Part shown: positions 1 to 6,925 of the stretch, piece by piece
Layout: each line of letters begins with the position of its first letter
How positions within the stretch are numbered: the stretch's first letter is position 1
NCBI RefSeq assembly: GCF_009765275.1
Contig: NZ_VOPH01000017.1
Span: forward strand, 1-64,000
Length of the DNA: 64,000 nucleotides
Origin: Chachezhania sediminis
GTDB lineage: Bacteria; Pseudomonadota; Alphaproteobacteria; Rhodobacterales; Rhodobacteraceae
Direction: 5' to 3'
Made by a program: the position numbers and the translations under genes
The notes under the pieces: model-generated
The model's database searches: none
The model's input: the letters and a program-made list of their open reading frames with translations, nothing else
What the model was told of the DNA's origin: nothing

Positions 1-72
1 CATCACCATCTGAACCGCCCGCTCGCGGAACTCCGCCGGGTACGGGCTCGTCGTATTCTTCTTCCTGTCCAT
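1..72 (-). CDS. IS3-family transposase OrfA, N-terminal fragment
   Basis: Twenty-four codons are visible from an ATG at 72, beginning MDRKKNTTSPYPAEFRERAV. The YPAEFRERAV pattern is the start of the helix-turn-helix DNA-binding OrfA of IS3-family elements (known family trait). OrfA normally binds the element's ends and is fused to the DDE catalytic OrfB by programmed frameshifting; neither the slippery site nor OrfB is in the window. Purine-rich GGATAG lies upstream as a weak ribosome-binding site. The gene is cut by the window edge, not by mutation as far as can be seen. Confidence 0.75.
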   Translation of the reverse strand, partial: MDRKKNTTSPYPAEFRERAVQMVM

Positions 73-123
73 GGAGAGCTATCCTTTGAGAATTTTGCTC
101 TCCGGGCAAGCCGGGGCGGTTCA
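1..123 (-). mobile_element. IS3-family insertion sequence, left-edge partial copy
   Basis: Only the 5' end of an insertion sequence is in the window, reading leftward. Its outer end appears to be at base 123: read on the minus strand it begins TGAACCGCCCCGG, the style of terminal inverted repeat seen in many IS3-family elements. A transposase start codon follows about 50 bp inside. The other end, the target duplication and OrfB are outside the window. Immediately beyond the tip an open reading frame resumes in mid-gene (phage MuB-like ATPase), which indicates insertion into that gene. The exact tip is inferred from the repeat and the frame resumption. Confidence 0.7.
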
Positions 124-360
124 GACCTTCGCGAGGTCCAGATGCTGGCCCGGATGAAGTGTTCCGGCGTCGAAATCGACGAAGACGTTCTGACGGAGGT
201 TCTGCGCGCCGCCAACGGTCGCGCAAGGCGCATCGTCGTCATCCTGGGCCAGATCCGGGAGGATGCCGCCCTTCGTGGAAAAGATCGTTGCACCATGGCG
301 GATGCAGAGCGGATCCGCTTCTACACCGGCGATGCGCCTGCACCGCGGGGAGGCCGCTGA
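124..360 (+). pseudogene. MuB-like transposition ATPase, C-terminal remnant interrupted by IS3
   Basis: The frame is open from the IS tip and encodes the last 78 residues of a protein, starting DLREVQMLARMKCSGVEIDE and ending in GDAPAPRGGR. The helical stretch with LTEVLRAANGRARRIVVILG resembles the C-terminal lid of AAA ATPases of the MuB/TniB type, which deliver target DNA to the MuA transposase. Position also fits: first gene before the early region of a Mu-like phage. No Walker motifs are visible because that part lies beyond the insertion. The next gene starts inside its stop codon (ATGA-type overlap). Assignment to MuB rests on context more than on sequence. Confidence 0.6.
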
Positions 361-947
361 TGTCCGTTTCCACGTCCGGCCGTCCGCCGGTTCATGAGCG
401 CAAGCCGGCCCGCCAGGATATCTGGGAAGCCATTCAGGCCACGCCGGAGGGCTTCACCCTGGGCCACCTGCGGAACCGCTCCCTGGCCGACAGGAAGACG
501 ATCCAGGACTATCTGAAGTGCCTGATCGCCGCCGGCTATGTCGTGAAGCACGAGGACCTGGACCCGCCGACCTATGACCTGGTCAAGGACGGTGGCCACC
601 ATGCCCCGCGCCTGCGGGCCGACGGCACCCCGGTTACCCAGGGCGGCGGTGTCGAGAACATGTGGCGGAGCATCTACATGCTGCGCGAGTTCACCCATGT
701 GGACATTGCCCAGCATGCCACGACGCTGTCGGTCACGGTGACCAACGAGACCGCCAAGTCCTATGTTTCGATGCTGCTCAAGTGCGGTTACCTGAAGGTC
801 CTGCGCAAGGCCGAGCCGGTGAAAGGACGCCTGGCGCTCTACCGGCTGATCCGGAACAACGGCCCGCTGCCCCCCAAGATCCAGCGGGTGAAGCGGATCT
901 ATGACCCGAACACCCACGAGGTTTTCGAGCCGCAGGGGGCCGCATGA
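360..947 (+). CDS. Early phage protein with two winged-helix-like repeats
   Basis: A 195-residue protein whose ATG overlaps the stop of the upstream remnant. Two similar helical segments are visible: residues about 20-65 (IWEAIQATPEGFTLGHL, then KTIQDYLKCLIAAGYVVKHE) and about 103-150 (MWRSIYMLREFTHVDIA, then AKSYVSMLLKCGYLKVLRK). Each looks like a winged helix with recognition helix and wing, so it may bind DNA twice. It lies in the early operon between the transposition genes and DUF3164, where Mu-like phages carry small regulators. No precise family is recognised. The final codons overlap the next gene by four bases. Confidence 0.75.
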   Translation: MSVSTSGRPPVHERKPARQDIWEAIQATPEGFTLGHLRNRSLADRKTIQDYLKCLIAAGYVVKHEDLDPPTYDLVKDGGHHAPRLRADGTPVTQGGGVENMWRSIYMLREFTHVDIAQHATTLSVTVTNETAKSYVSMLLKCGYLKVLRKAEPVKGRLALYRLIRNNGPLPPKIQRVKRIYDPNTHEVFEPQGAA

Positions 948-1315
948 CCAGTCAAATTGAAATCGCGCGCGCCGCTTGGGGACCGGAGATCCCGGACTGG
1001 GTTGTCACGCTGGCGCAGGAATGTGCCCAGGCCAGCCAGAACAAGGTCGCCACAAAGCTGGGCTACTCCGCAGCGCTGGTCAGCCAGGTGCTGCGCCGCA
1101 AGTACCCAGGGGACCTTCGCGCCGTCGAGACGGCCGTGCGCGGCGCCTACGAGGATTTCGTGATCGCCTGCCCGGCGCTTGGCCCGATCGCCCCGAAGCT
1201 ATGTCAGGAGTGGCGGGGCAAGGCGCGGAAGTTCTCTGCCGAGAACAGCCAGCGGGTCCGGATGTTCCGGGCCTGCAACGCCTGCCCGCATTTCCGGAAG
1301 GAGCCGCAGATATGA
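944..1315 (+). CDS. Helix-turn-helix early phage protein
   Basis: 123 residues starting at an ATG that overlaps the previous stop. Residues about 28-52 (ASQNKVATKLGYSAALVSQV) form a clear helix-turn-helix, the pattern used by XRE-like regulators to read DNA. The C-terminus has two cysteines in CNACPHF, possibly a small metal site. Similar proteins occur in the early operons of alphaproteobacterial Mu-like phages. Role as a regulator is inferred from the motif and position; the target is unknown. Confidence 0.75.
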   Translation: MTSQIEIARAAWGPEIPDWVVTLAQECAQASQNKVATKLGYSAALVSQVLRRKYPGDLRAVETAVRGAYEDFVIACPALGPIAPKLCQEWRGKARKFSAENSQRVRMFRACNACPHFRKEPQI

Positions 1316-1605
1316 CCCAAACGCGTTTGCTGGAACGGATCGAAACGACCGAGTTCTCGAACGAGGCAGTTGCCCAGTACCAGCAACTGATCGGCACGCC
1401 ACCATCGAATGAAGACGAGGCCGTCGTCCTCACCGCCGCGGCGGTGATCCTGACCCGCGAGCGGCCGGGGATCACCTGGGATGACGACGTGGCCCTGGTG
1501 CGCCTGGGCTCCGAATTCATCGAACTGATGTTCGCCGTGCGGGACCGGCGGCGCGCTTCGACCAGCCAGCGTGGGCTTCGGATCGTGGGAGGCGCCGATG
1601 TCTGA
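1312..1605 (+). CDS. Hypothetical early phage protein
   Basis: 97 residues, starting at an ATG that overlaps the previous stop codon (ATGA). The protein is acidic and mainly helical, with no motif I recognise, and ends in a short basic stretch (DRRRASTSQR). Tight coupling with both neighbours supports it as a real early-operon gene. Function unknown. Confidence 0.65.
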   Translation: MTQTRLLERIETTEFSNEAVAQYQQLIGTPPSNEDEAVVLTAAAVILTRERPGITWDDDVALVRLGSEFIELMFAVRDRRRASTSQRGLRIVGGADV

Positions 1606-1951
1606 ACGTTGGGAGCTGCACGAGATGATGCAGAAGGCGGCGCGCGGTCTGGGCAAGGTTGATGTCCTGGGCCCGCGGGGTGCCACCCTGGTGAGCCAGG
1701 AAGAGTTCGAGGCGATGGCCGGAACGCTGGTGCTGTTCGGCCTTGTTGCCATCCCGCCCGGGGCACCGGCCCCGGAAACCATCACATCACTTACGAGGAG
1801 CCGCAGACATGAGCGCGCACACGACGAGTTTCACCCCGGCCGAAGTGCCGGACGGCCGGATCCTGGTGAACGGCAAGACCTACATGGAAGATGCCAAGGG
1901 CAAGCTGACGCCGATCGAACTGATCAAGCCCCAGCACCTTCTGGAGGATGA
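1598..1951 (+). CDS. Hypothetical early phage protein, long 3' overlap
   Basis: An ATG at 1598 overlaps the previous gene and starts MSERWELHEMMQKAARGLGK. The first 65 or so residues look protein-like (acidic and hydrophobic alternation). The frame then runs 143 bases into the DUF3164 gene, where composition becomes Arg/Gly/Pro-rich, as expected for an out-of-frame reading. The true C-terminus may therefore be shorter in an intact relative, with a small frameshift near base 1790, or the overlap may be real. No family recognised. Confidence 0.5.
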   Translation: MSERWELHEMMQKAARGLGKVDVLGPRGATLVSQEEFEAMAGTLVLFGLVAIPPGAPAPETITSLTRSRRHERAHDEFHPGRSAGRPDPGERQDLHGRCQGQADADRTDQAPAPSGG

Positions 1952-2471
1952 AACGGTCCGGAAGGTCATGGGGTACGCCCTGGCCCTGAGCGATCAGGTG
2001 AAGCGCTTCAAGGCGCACACCTTCGAGGACCTGGGCGCCTTCGACGAGCTCCTGGCGCAGGAATACGAGCTGGTGAAGGGCGGGCCGAAGGGCAACCGGA
2101 CCTATCAGACCCACGATGGCCTGATGAAGATCGAGGTCCGCGTGGCCGATCTGATCGACCTCGGGCCGGAACTGCAGGTCGCCAAGGGCCTGCTCGACGA
2201 GTGCCTCACCGAATGGACCGCTGAAACCCGGTCCGAGATCCGCGGCATCATCACCAACACGTTCAACACCGAGAAGGAAGGCAAGGTGAACCGGGCCCTT
2301 CTTTTCACGCTGTTGCGCCTGGAGGTCGAGGATCCGCGCTGGAACCGGGCGATGGACGCGATCCGCGATGCGATCCGCGTCGTGGGCTCGAAGACCTACT
2401 ACCGGATCCAGATGCGCGAGAGCCTCGACGCGCCCTGGGGAACCGTCACCATCGATCTGGCGAAAGCCTGA
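1809..2471 (+). CDS. DUF3164 family phage protein
   Basis: 220 residues; the ATG at 1809 is preceded by GAGGAG about seven bases upstream. The N-terminal pattern RILVNGKTYMEDAKGKLTPI and the long helical body match DUF3164, a family found in the early region of Mu-like phages, often mislabelled sulfate transporter. Its biochemical role is unknown; a nucleic-acid-related function in early replication is only a guess from position. It overlaps the hypothetical gene before it and is followed by a very short gene and HU. Confidence 0.85.
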   Translation: MSAHTTSFTPAEVPDGRILVNGKTYMEDAKGKLTPIELIKPQHLLEDETVRKVMGYALALSDQVKRFKAHTFEDLGAFDELLAQEYELVKGGPKGNRTYQTHDGLMKIEVRVADLIDLGPELQVAKGLLDECLTEWTAETRSEIRGIITNTFNTEKEGKVNRALLFTLLRLEVEDPRWNRAMDAIRDAIRVVGSKTYYRIQMRESLDAPWGTVTIDLAKA

Positions 2472-2474
2472 GCG

Positions 2475-2660
2475 ATGGAGGGGCAAGTTTCCATCACCGT
2501 GAACCTGGGCACGATCTTGCTCGTGGCAGAGATCCTGCGTCGGGAACGTTCGGCCGAGACCCCGGACATCGACGATGCCTGCAAGGCCATCAGCAGCGCC
2601 ATGCTTTCGCTGAAACGAAACATTGCAGACGGCGCCGCCATCGGCCCGGCGAAAGCCTGA
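2475..2660 (+). CDS. Small hypothetical early phage protein
   Basis: 61 residues starting MEGQVSITVNLGTILLVAEI, three bases after the DUF3164 stop. The N-terminal half has a short hydrophobic stretch but not a clear membrane segment. The C-terminal AIGPAKA echoes the DLAKA end of the preceding protein, probably by chance. It sits in the same operon between DUF3164 and HU. No function can be assigned. Confidence 0.5.
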   Translation: MEGQVSITVNLGTILLVAEILRRERSAETPDIDDACKAISSAMLSLKRNIADGAAIGPAKA

Positions 2661-2712
2661 ACCCATCCCGGCCGGGGGGTCCGGTCGGGACATAACCACC
2701 AAGGAGAGACCT

Positions 2713-2982
2713 ATGAAAACCTACACGAAAACCGCCCTGATCAAGGACGTGGCAGCGGAAACCAAACTCAACCAGGCGACGGTCGGCACCGTGCTCGACG
2801 CGATCCTGGGCAAGATCTCCGATCAGACGGCCGCGGGCGACAAGGTGGCGATCCCCGGCTTCGGCAAGTTCGAGACCCGGACCCGGGCCGCCCGCACCGG
2901 TCGCAACCCGGCCACCGGCGCATCCGTGGAGATCCCGGAGCGGACCTCCCTGAAGTTCACCGCGTCGAAGAGCGCGCCTTAA
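2713..2982 (+). CDS. HU/IHF-family DNA-bending protein
   Basis: 89 residues with the full HU fold: helical N-terminus (TKTALIKDVAAETKLNQATV), then the diagnostic segment GDKVAIPGFGKFETRTRAAR and the DNA-embracing arm with GRNPATGASVEIPE. The start ATG has AAGGAGA nine bases upstream. HU-type proteins bend DNA; Mu transposition in Escherichia coli needs host HU and IHF, so a phage-coded copy may assist transpososome assembly (inference). A strong hairpin follows the stop codon, suggesting the early transcript ends or is stabilised here. Confidence 0.95.
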   Translation: MKTYTKTALIKDVAAETKLNQATVGTVLDAILGKISDQTAAGDKVAIPGFGKFETRTRAARTGRNPATGASVEIPERTSLKFTASKSAP

Positions 2983-2987
2983 GCGAA

Positions 2988-3008
2988 ACGCCCCGAGGTT
3001 CGGGGCGT
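2988..3008 (+). terminator. Hairpin after the HU gene
   Basis: A perfect 9-bp stem (ACGCCCCGA paired with TCGGGGCGT) with a three-base loop begins five bases after the HU stop. There is no T-run, so termination is likely inefficient or the hairpin protects the 3' end. Confidence 0.6.
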
Positions 3009-3054
3009 CGTCCTGGCGTGGTGGCCGGGGCCTGATGAGCAGCCGGAGGAAGAC

Positions 3055-3633
3055 ATGAGCGGATTTGAACTGCGCGATCGCGGCGACGGCAACGTCGACC
3101 TGGTCGAGATTGTCCCGACCGTGATCGCCACTTTCACGGACCGGGCGCATGCCGAACGGTACTTCAACGTCCTGACCGGAAGCGGCGCGCCGGATCAGCC
3201 CCAGGGCGTCGTCACCATCGAAAACCATGCGCCCGGCGTGGATGTCAGCTTGCAAGAGGCCTCCGCTGAAGGCGGCGGGCCTGTGGTCGTCGTCTCCCCG
3301 ACCGACCCGATGCCGATCGTGAAACGGAAGTCGCCCCCCGTCGCGCCCGTCCAGGCCCCCCCTTCGGACGAGCCCGACGAGGCGCAGTGGACGTCCGCCT
3401 TCAAGGCGCTGGCGGACGGCGGCGATCTGAAGACGGAAGCCGACAAGCTGAGCGTGGACTTCCACAAGCTTCGGGGCAAATACGCAAGGTGGTGCCGGGA
3501 TCAGAAGGAGGCCGCGGTCGAACCCGCGGCTGCGTCGGATCAGAGCAGCCGGGTCGATTGCCGGCTGTGTGGCCGTGCGTTCAAGGAGACGCCCGAAAGC
3601 GACGGGCTGTGCGCGCGGTGCTTCCATGGATGA
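3055..3633 (+). CDS. Hypothetical phage protein with C-terminal zinc ribbon
   Basis: 192 residues; ATG preceded by GGAGGAAG. The C-terminus holds a four-cysteine knuckle (CRLCGRAF, then GLCARC), typical of a small zinc ribbon. The middle is a Pro/Ala-rich linker (residues about 85-110), and residues 112-155 are helical (WTSAFKALADGG, FHKLRGKYARWC). It lies between HU and the GemA/Mor genes. A nucleic-acid- or protein-binding role is plausible from the zinc ribbon but unproven. Confidence 0.7.
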   Translation: MSGFELRDRGDGNVDLVEIVPTVIATFTDRAHAERYFNVLTGSGAPDQPQGVVTIENHAPGVDVSLQEASAEGGGPVVVVSPTDPMPIVKRKSPPVAPVQAPPSDEPDEAQWTSAFKALADGGDLKTEADKLSVDFHKLRGKYARWCRDQKEAAVEPAAASDQSSRVDCRLCGRAFKETPESDGLCARCFHG

Positions 3634-3666
3634 GGATCTGAGCCAGAAGTTCGGGAGTGACCGGTG

Positions 3667-3894
3667 ATGCGCCTTCGACCGGATCAATCCATTCCCGAGC
3701 GCGTCGCGATCCTTGAAGCCGCACTGGAGAAGCTCCTCGATCGAGACGACATAATGTCCGTCGAACCTACCGAAAAGCCCGGCGAGATGGCCGTTTGGGT
3801 CCGCACCCGATGGTGCGGGTCCTGCGAAAGCGGGGATCGCACCGGGTACGATCTCGGCCAGCTCGCCCGCGAGCTGGAGGTGCTGCTGTCATGA
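3667..3894 (+). CDS. Small hypothetical phage protein
   Basis: 75 residues from the ATG at 3667; a GTG at 3664 in the same frame is an alternative start. It contains a coiled-coil-like helix (IPERVAILEAALEKLLDRDD) and a CGSC pair in RTRWCGSCESG. Its stop overlaps the GemA start, so the two are probably translated together. No family recognised. Confidence 0.6.
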   Translation: MRLRPDQSIPERVAILEAALEKLLDRDDIMSVEPTEKPGEMAVWVRTRWCGSCESGDRTGYDLGQLARELEVLLS

Positions 3895-4340
3895 CGGACC
3901 GAGCCCTGCAACGTCAGATCCACGTCGCCTGCCGCGAGCTGGGCCTGGACGCGGACACCCGGCACGACCTGCAACTGGCGGTCACCGGCAAGGCCAGCAT
4001 GTCCGACATGTCCGATGCCGACCTGCACCTCGTCATGTCCGCCCTGAAGGATCGCGGCTTCAAGCCGGCCGGAAAAGGCGCCTTCAAGGGCCGTTCAGAG
4101 CCGCTGGCTCCCCGGGCCGATCTGCGCTTCGTCCATGTACTCTGGAAGCAGCTTGGCGATGCCGGCGCACTGACGCGTCCGGATCGGGACGGGCTCAACG
4201 CGTTCATCCGGTCCCGGTTCGAAGGCAAGTGGCAGTTCGTTCCGCTGGACGTGGACGCGCTTCGGGATCCGGTCCAGATCAATGCCGTGATCCAGGCCCT
4301 GAAGGACATGTGCCGGCGGGAAGGGATCGATCTGGAATGA
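3891..4340 (+). CDS. GemA/gp16-like regulatory protein (DUF1018)
   Basis: 149 residues beginning MTDRALQRQIHVACRELGLD, with LWKQLGDAGALTRPDRDGLN in the middle and a helical C-terminus ending in a CRREGIDLE stretch. This is the layout of the Mu gp16/GemA family, known from Mu to alter host gene expression and DNA supercoiling. It stands directly before the Mor-type activator, as in Mu. Start and stop codons overlap those of both neighbours. Confidence 0.85.
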   Translation: MTDRALQRQIHVACRELGLDADTRHDLQLAVTGKASMSDMSDADLHLVMSALKDRGFKPAGKGAFKGRSEPLAPRADLRFVHVLWKQLGDAGALTRPDRDGLNAFIRSRFEGKWQFVPLDVDALRDPVQINAVIQALKDMCRREGIDLE

Positions 4341-4738
4341 CCCGGCAGGAGAACCGCGAAGGCACGTTCCCGAAACCGCCCGTCCAGATCGAACCGTTCG
4401 TCCGGGTCCTGGGGCCGGACCGGGCGGCAACCTTCCTTTTGGAGTTCGGCGGGGCCGAGCTGTACCTCACGGCCAACCCGAAAGGACGGTCCCGGCTCGC
4501 CGAACTCTTTGACGTGGAGACCGCAGCCGAGATCGCGAGAGCGGCGGAGCATCTGCCCCGGCGGATCCCGACGGCCAAGCCCTGGCTGGCGTTGCTGATG
4601 CATTCTCGGGACTTGCCTATCGCCGAAATTGCCCGCAAGCTGCATGTCACCGACGTGACGGTCCGAAGCTACCTGAAGGCCGCGAATACGCGGTCTTCCG
4701 ACCCTCCTTCCCGACAGATGAATTTGCCCGGCCTCTGA
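4337..4738 (+). CDS. Mor-family middle/late transcription activator
   Basis: 133 residues. Residues about 22-50 (FVRVLGPDRAATFLLEFGGAE, then LYLTAN) match the dimerisation part of Mor/C proteins, and residues about 95-125 (SRDLPIAEIARKLHVTDVTV) form the helix-turn-helix. In Mu, Mor switches on middle transcription, leading to late expression of lysis and head genes. A strong terminator follows at once and the lysis/head genes begin beyond it, which fits such a switch. The start codon overlaps the GemA stop. Confidence 0.8.
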   Translation: MTRQENREGTFPKPPVQIEPFVRVLGPDRAATFLLEFGGAELYLTANPKGRSRLAELFDVETAAEIARAAEHLPRRIPTAKPWLALLMHSRDLPIAEIARKLHVTDVTVRSYLKAANTRSSDPPSRQMNLPGL

Positions 4739-4763
4739 CACCCGCAAACCCTTGCGGGTGTTT
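4738..4763 (+). terminator. Rho-independent terminator after the early operon
   Basis: A 10-bp stem (ACACCCGCAA with TTGCGGGTGT, outer pair included) around a four-base loop, followed by TTTCCGTTT. It starts on the Mor stop codon and separates the early operon from the lysis and head genes. A near-copy occurs at 13116. Confidence 0.85.
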
Positions 4764-4840
4764 CCGTTTCCGGCGCCGGGCCACCTTGGAGCAAAGCGAA
4801 GGGCGCTGATCGCCCCCGCGCGATCTCACGAGGTTCTTCC

Positions 4841-5752
4841 ATGCAGACCAGCGCCGAAGGGGTGGCTTTCATCGAGCGCCATGAAGGGGTCGTCCTGACC
4901 GCCTATCGCGATCCTGTCGGGATCTGGACGATCGGCAGCGGGCTGACCGCGGCCTCCGGCGTCGTGACGCCCAAGGCGGGCATGAAGATCAGCAAGGCCG
5001 AGGCGGCGGGACTGCTGTCCAGGGCGCTTGCCGTGAACTACGCGCCGGCCGTGGCCGGTGTGATGCCCGGCGCGCGCCAGCACGAATTCGACGGCGGCGT
5101 GAGTTTCCACTTCAACACCGGCGCCATCGGCCGGGCCTCCTGGGTCCGGGCGTGGATCGAACGTGACTGGTCGGAGGTCGGGCGCCGGATCAAGCTATGG
5201 AACAAGGGGGGGGGCAAGGTGCTGCCCGGATTGCAGCGCCGCCGCGAGGAAGAGTTCCTGCTGATCCAATTCGGTAGCTATGCCGGCAAGGTCGCCCAGA
5301 ACCCGCCCAGTGGTTGCGCCCGGATCGTGGTGCCGGTGACGCCTGACGAGATTGCCGCGATCCGCGAAGGTTTCACCGCACTCGGTTATCCGGTCGGCGA
5401 TGACACCCGCGGTGTGGCGAAAGAGGCCGTCCTGGCATTCCAGCGGGACCACGCCCTTCTGGCGGATGCCATCCTGGGCAAGGCCACCCTTTCGACGCTT
5501 CAACGGATGCTGGATGCCCGGTCCAAGGTGAAGGCCGCCGGCGGCAGCGCCGCCGTCGCGGCACCGGCGACCCAGGCCCCGGCAATCGCGGGCGACACGA
5601 GCGCGGCCGACTGGCTCGGCTGGGCCGGGTGGATCGCGCTTGCCGTCTGCCTCTGCTGGGGGCTGTGGCTGGCCTGGACCTATCGCGACGCCATCGCCGC
5701 CAAGATCGCACCCCGCGCCCCGAAACTTGCCACCTTCCTGCGGAGCTTCTGA
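4841..5752 (+). CDS. Phage endolysin: GH24 lysozyme with PG-binding and C-terminal membrane segment
   Basis: 303 residues. The GH24 (T4-type) catalytic residues are recognisable: Glu15 in ERHEG, Asp24 in YRDP and Thr30 in WTIGSG. Residues about 168-235 (PDEIAAIREGFTALGYPV, VLAFQRDHALLADAILGKAT) form a peptidoglycan-binding repeat domain. A hydrophobic segment at about 258-280 (WIALAVCLCWGLWLAWTY) with basic residues after it looks like a C-terminal membrane anchor. It would cut the glycan strand of the cell wall during lysis. The holin gene overlaps its stop. A C-terminal rather than N-terminal anchor is unusual. Confidence 0.9.
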   Translation: MQTSAEGVAFIERHEGVVLTAYRDPVGIWTIGSGLTAASGVVTPKAGMKISKAEAAGLLSRALAVNYAPAVAGVMPGARQHEFDGGVSFHFNTGAIGRASWVRAWIERDWSEVGRRIKLWNKGGGKVLPGLQRRREEEFLLIQFGSYAGKVAQNPPSGCARIVVPVTPDEIAAIREGFTALGYPVGDDTRGVAKEAVLAFQRDHALLADAILGKATLSTLQRMLDARSKVKAAGGSAAVAAPATQAPAIAGDTSAADWLGWAGWIALAVCLCWGLWLAWTYRDAIAAKIAPRAPKLATFLRSF

Positions 5753-6279
5753 TGGTCTCGTCTGCCCTTGTCACGCTTGCCGCCCAGGCCGGCGCGCCCC
5801 TTGTCGAACGGGTCCTGGCCAACAGGATCGGCCAGGGGAACGCCGCGCTGGTCGGCCAGGTCCTTCAGAGCGTGGCGCAGAATGCCGGGACAACTCCCGA
5901 TCAGCTGGAAATGCTTGCGGAGACGCGGCCCGAAGAGCTGGGCAAGGCAATGGTCCGGGCAGAGGCGGAGGCGCCCGAGCTGATCGAGCTGCACGAGACG
6001 GCCCTGAAGGGCCAGTTCGCGCTTCTGCAGGCCGAAAAGACGGACCCCGTATGGATGCGCGCCTGGCGCCCGCTGTCCATGTACCTGGTGGGCTTTCTCT
6101 GGCTCTGGAGCATCGTGGTCCTGCATGTGCTGAACGCGATCTTCAAGATCGCGCTGCCGCAGCCCGACCTCGTAACCCTGTTCCAGCTGACGGCCGTCTG
6201 GCTTGGCCTCTACATGGGCGGCCACACGGTCAAGGACTTCGTCTCCGTGAAGTGGGGCGGGAAAGGCGCTCCGCGGTGA
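5752..6279 (+). CDS. Phage holin, 3TM type
   Basis: 175 residues starting inside the lysozyme stop (ATG/TGA overlap). The N-terminal part is amphipathic helix; residues about 108-128 (MYLVGFLWLWSIVVLHVL) and 140-165 (LVTLFQLTAVWLGLYMGGHT) are membrane segments, with the WMRAWRPLSMYLVG motif shared by 3TM-type holins of Mu-like and transfer-agent phages. It would permeabilise the inner membrane and time lysis with the adjoining endolysin. Confidence 0.8.
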   Translation: MVSSALVTLAAQAGAPLVERVLANRIGQGNAALVGQVLQSVAQNAGTTPDQLEMLAETRPEELGKAMVRAEAEAPELIELHETALKGQFALLQAEKTDPVWMRAWRPLSMYLVGFLWLWSIVVLHVLNAIFKIALPQPDLVTLFQLTAVWLGLYMGGHTVKDFVSVKWGGKGAPR

Positions 6280-6626
6280 TGATCGACCTGGACACTGCGC
6301 ACCGCGCCCTGGTCTTCGTGAGCCTGGTCGTGTCGTTGTGCTCGGCCGCCTATGCCTTCTTTGCGACGCGGAGGAAGGACGTGGACCGGCGCTTCGACGA
6401 GGGCAGCAAGCGGATGGACCGGCACGACCTGCGCCTGCAGGCCGTTGAGCAGGCCATCCAGACCATGCCCGGCAAAGACGACATGCACCGGCTGGAGCTG
6501 CACCTGAGCGAAATGTCCGGCGATATGAAGGCGATGTCCGCCACGATGATGGCCATGGCCGAAAGCCAGACCAGGACGGAGCGCATCGTCAGCCGTCACG
6601 AAGACCACCTGAGGGGCACCACATGA
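6279..6626 (+). CDS. DUF2730 family phage protein (Mu gp25-like)
   Basis: 115 residues with one N-terminal membrane segment (residues about 9-28, ALVFVSLVVSLCSAAYAFF) and a long coiled-coil C-terminus rich in Met and Glu. This layout is DUF2730, the gp25 position in Mu, directly after the lysis genes. It may be a membrane-anchored lysis accessory (spanin-like location), but function is not established. ATG overlaps the holin stop. Confidence 0.8.
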   Translation: MIDLDTAHRALVFVSLVVSLCSAAYAFFATRRKDVDRRFDEGSKRMDRHDLRLQAVEQAIQTMPGKDDMHRLELHLSEMSGDMKAMSATMMAMAESQTRTERIVSRHEDHLRGTT

Positions 6627-6922
6627 CCGCCTACAACGAGACCCTGCGCAAGCACCGCCGCCTGGCGATCCTTCGACACCTGGAGGCCTGCATGGACTAC
6701 ACGTCCAACGCCTCGATCCTCACCGATGTCCTGGACGGTGTCGGCGTGACGTCGAGCCGTGACCAGGTCGTGACCGAGCTGGCCTGGCTGAAGGAGAACG
6801 GCTTCGTCACCTTCGAGGACGCAGGGGCCTTCCTGGTCGTCGAGGCCACCGCCCGCGGCGTCGAAATCGCCCGCGGCCGCGCCCTCCACCCGGAGATCCA
6901 GCGTCCGAGCGCCCGGAGGTAA
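6623..6922 (+). CDS. Mu gp26-like small winged-helix protein
   Basis: 99 residues with the pattern LRKHRRLAILRHLEAC, ILTDVLDGVGVTSSRDQVVT, ELAWLKENGFVTFED, which is a compact winged helix resembling ArsR-type folds. In Mu-like phages a protein of this kind sits between DUF2730 and DUF3486. It could bind DNA at packaging sites, but that is inferred. Start overlaps the upstream stop by four bases. Confidence 0.75.
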   Translation: MTAYNETLRKHRRLAILRHLEACMDYTSNASILTDVLDGVGVTSSRDQVVTELAWLKENGFVTFEDAGAFLVVEATARGVEIARGRALHPEIQRPSARR

Positions 6923-6925
6923 ACC

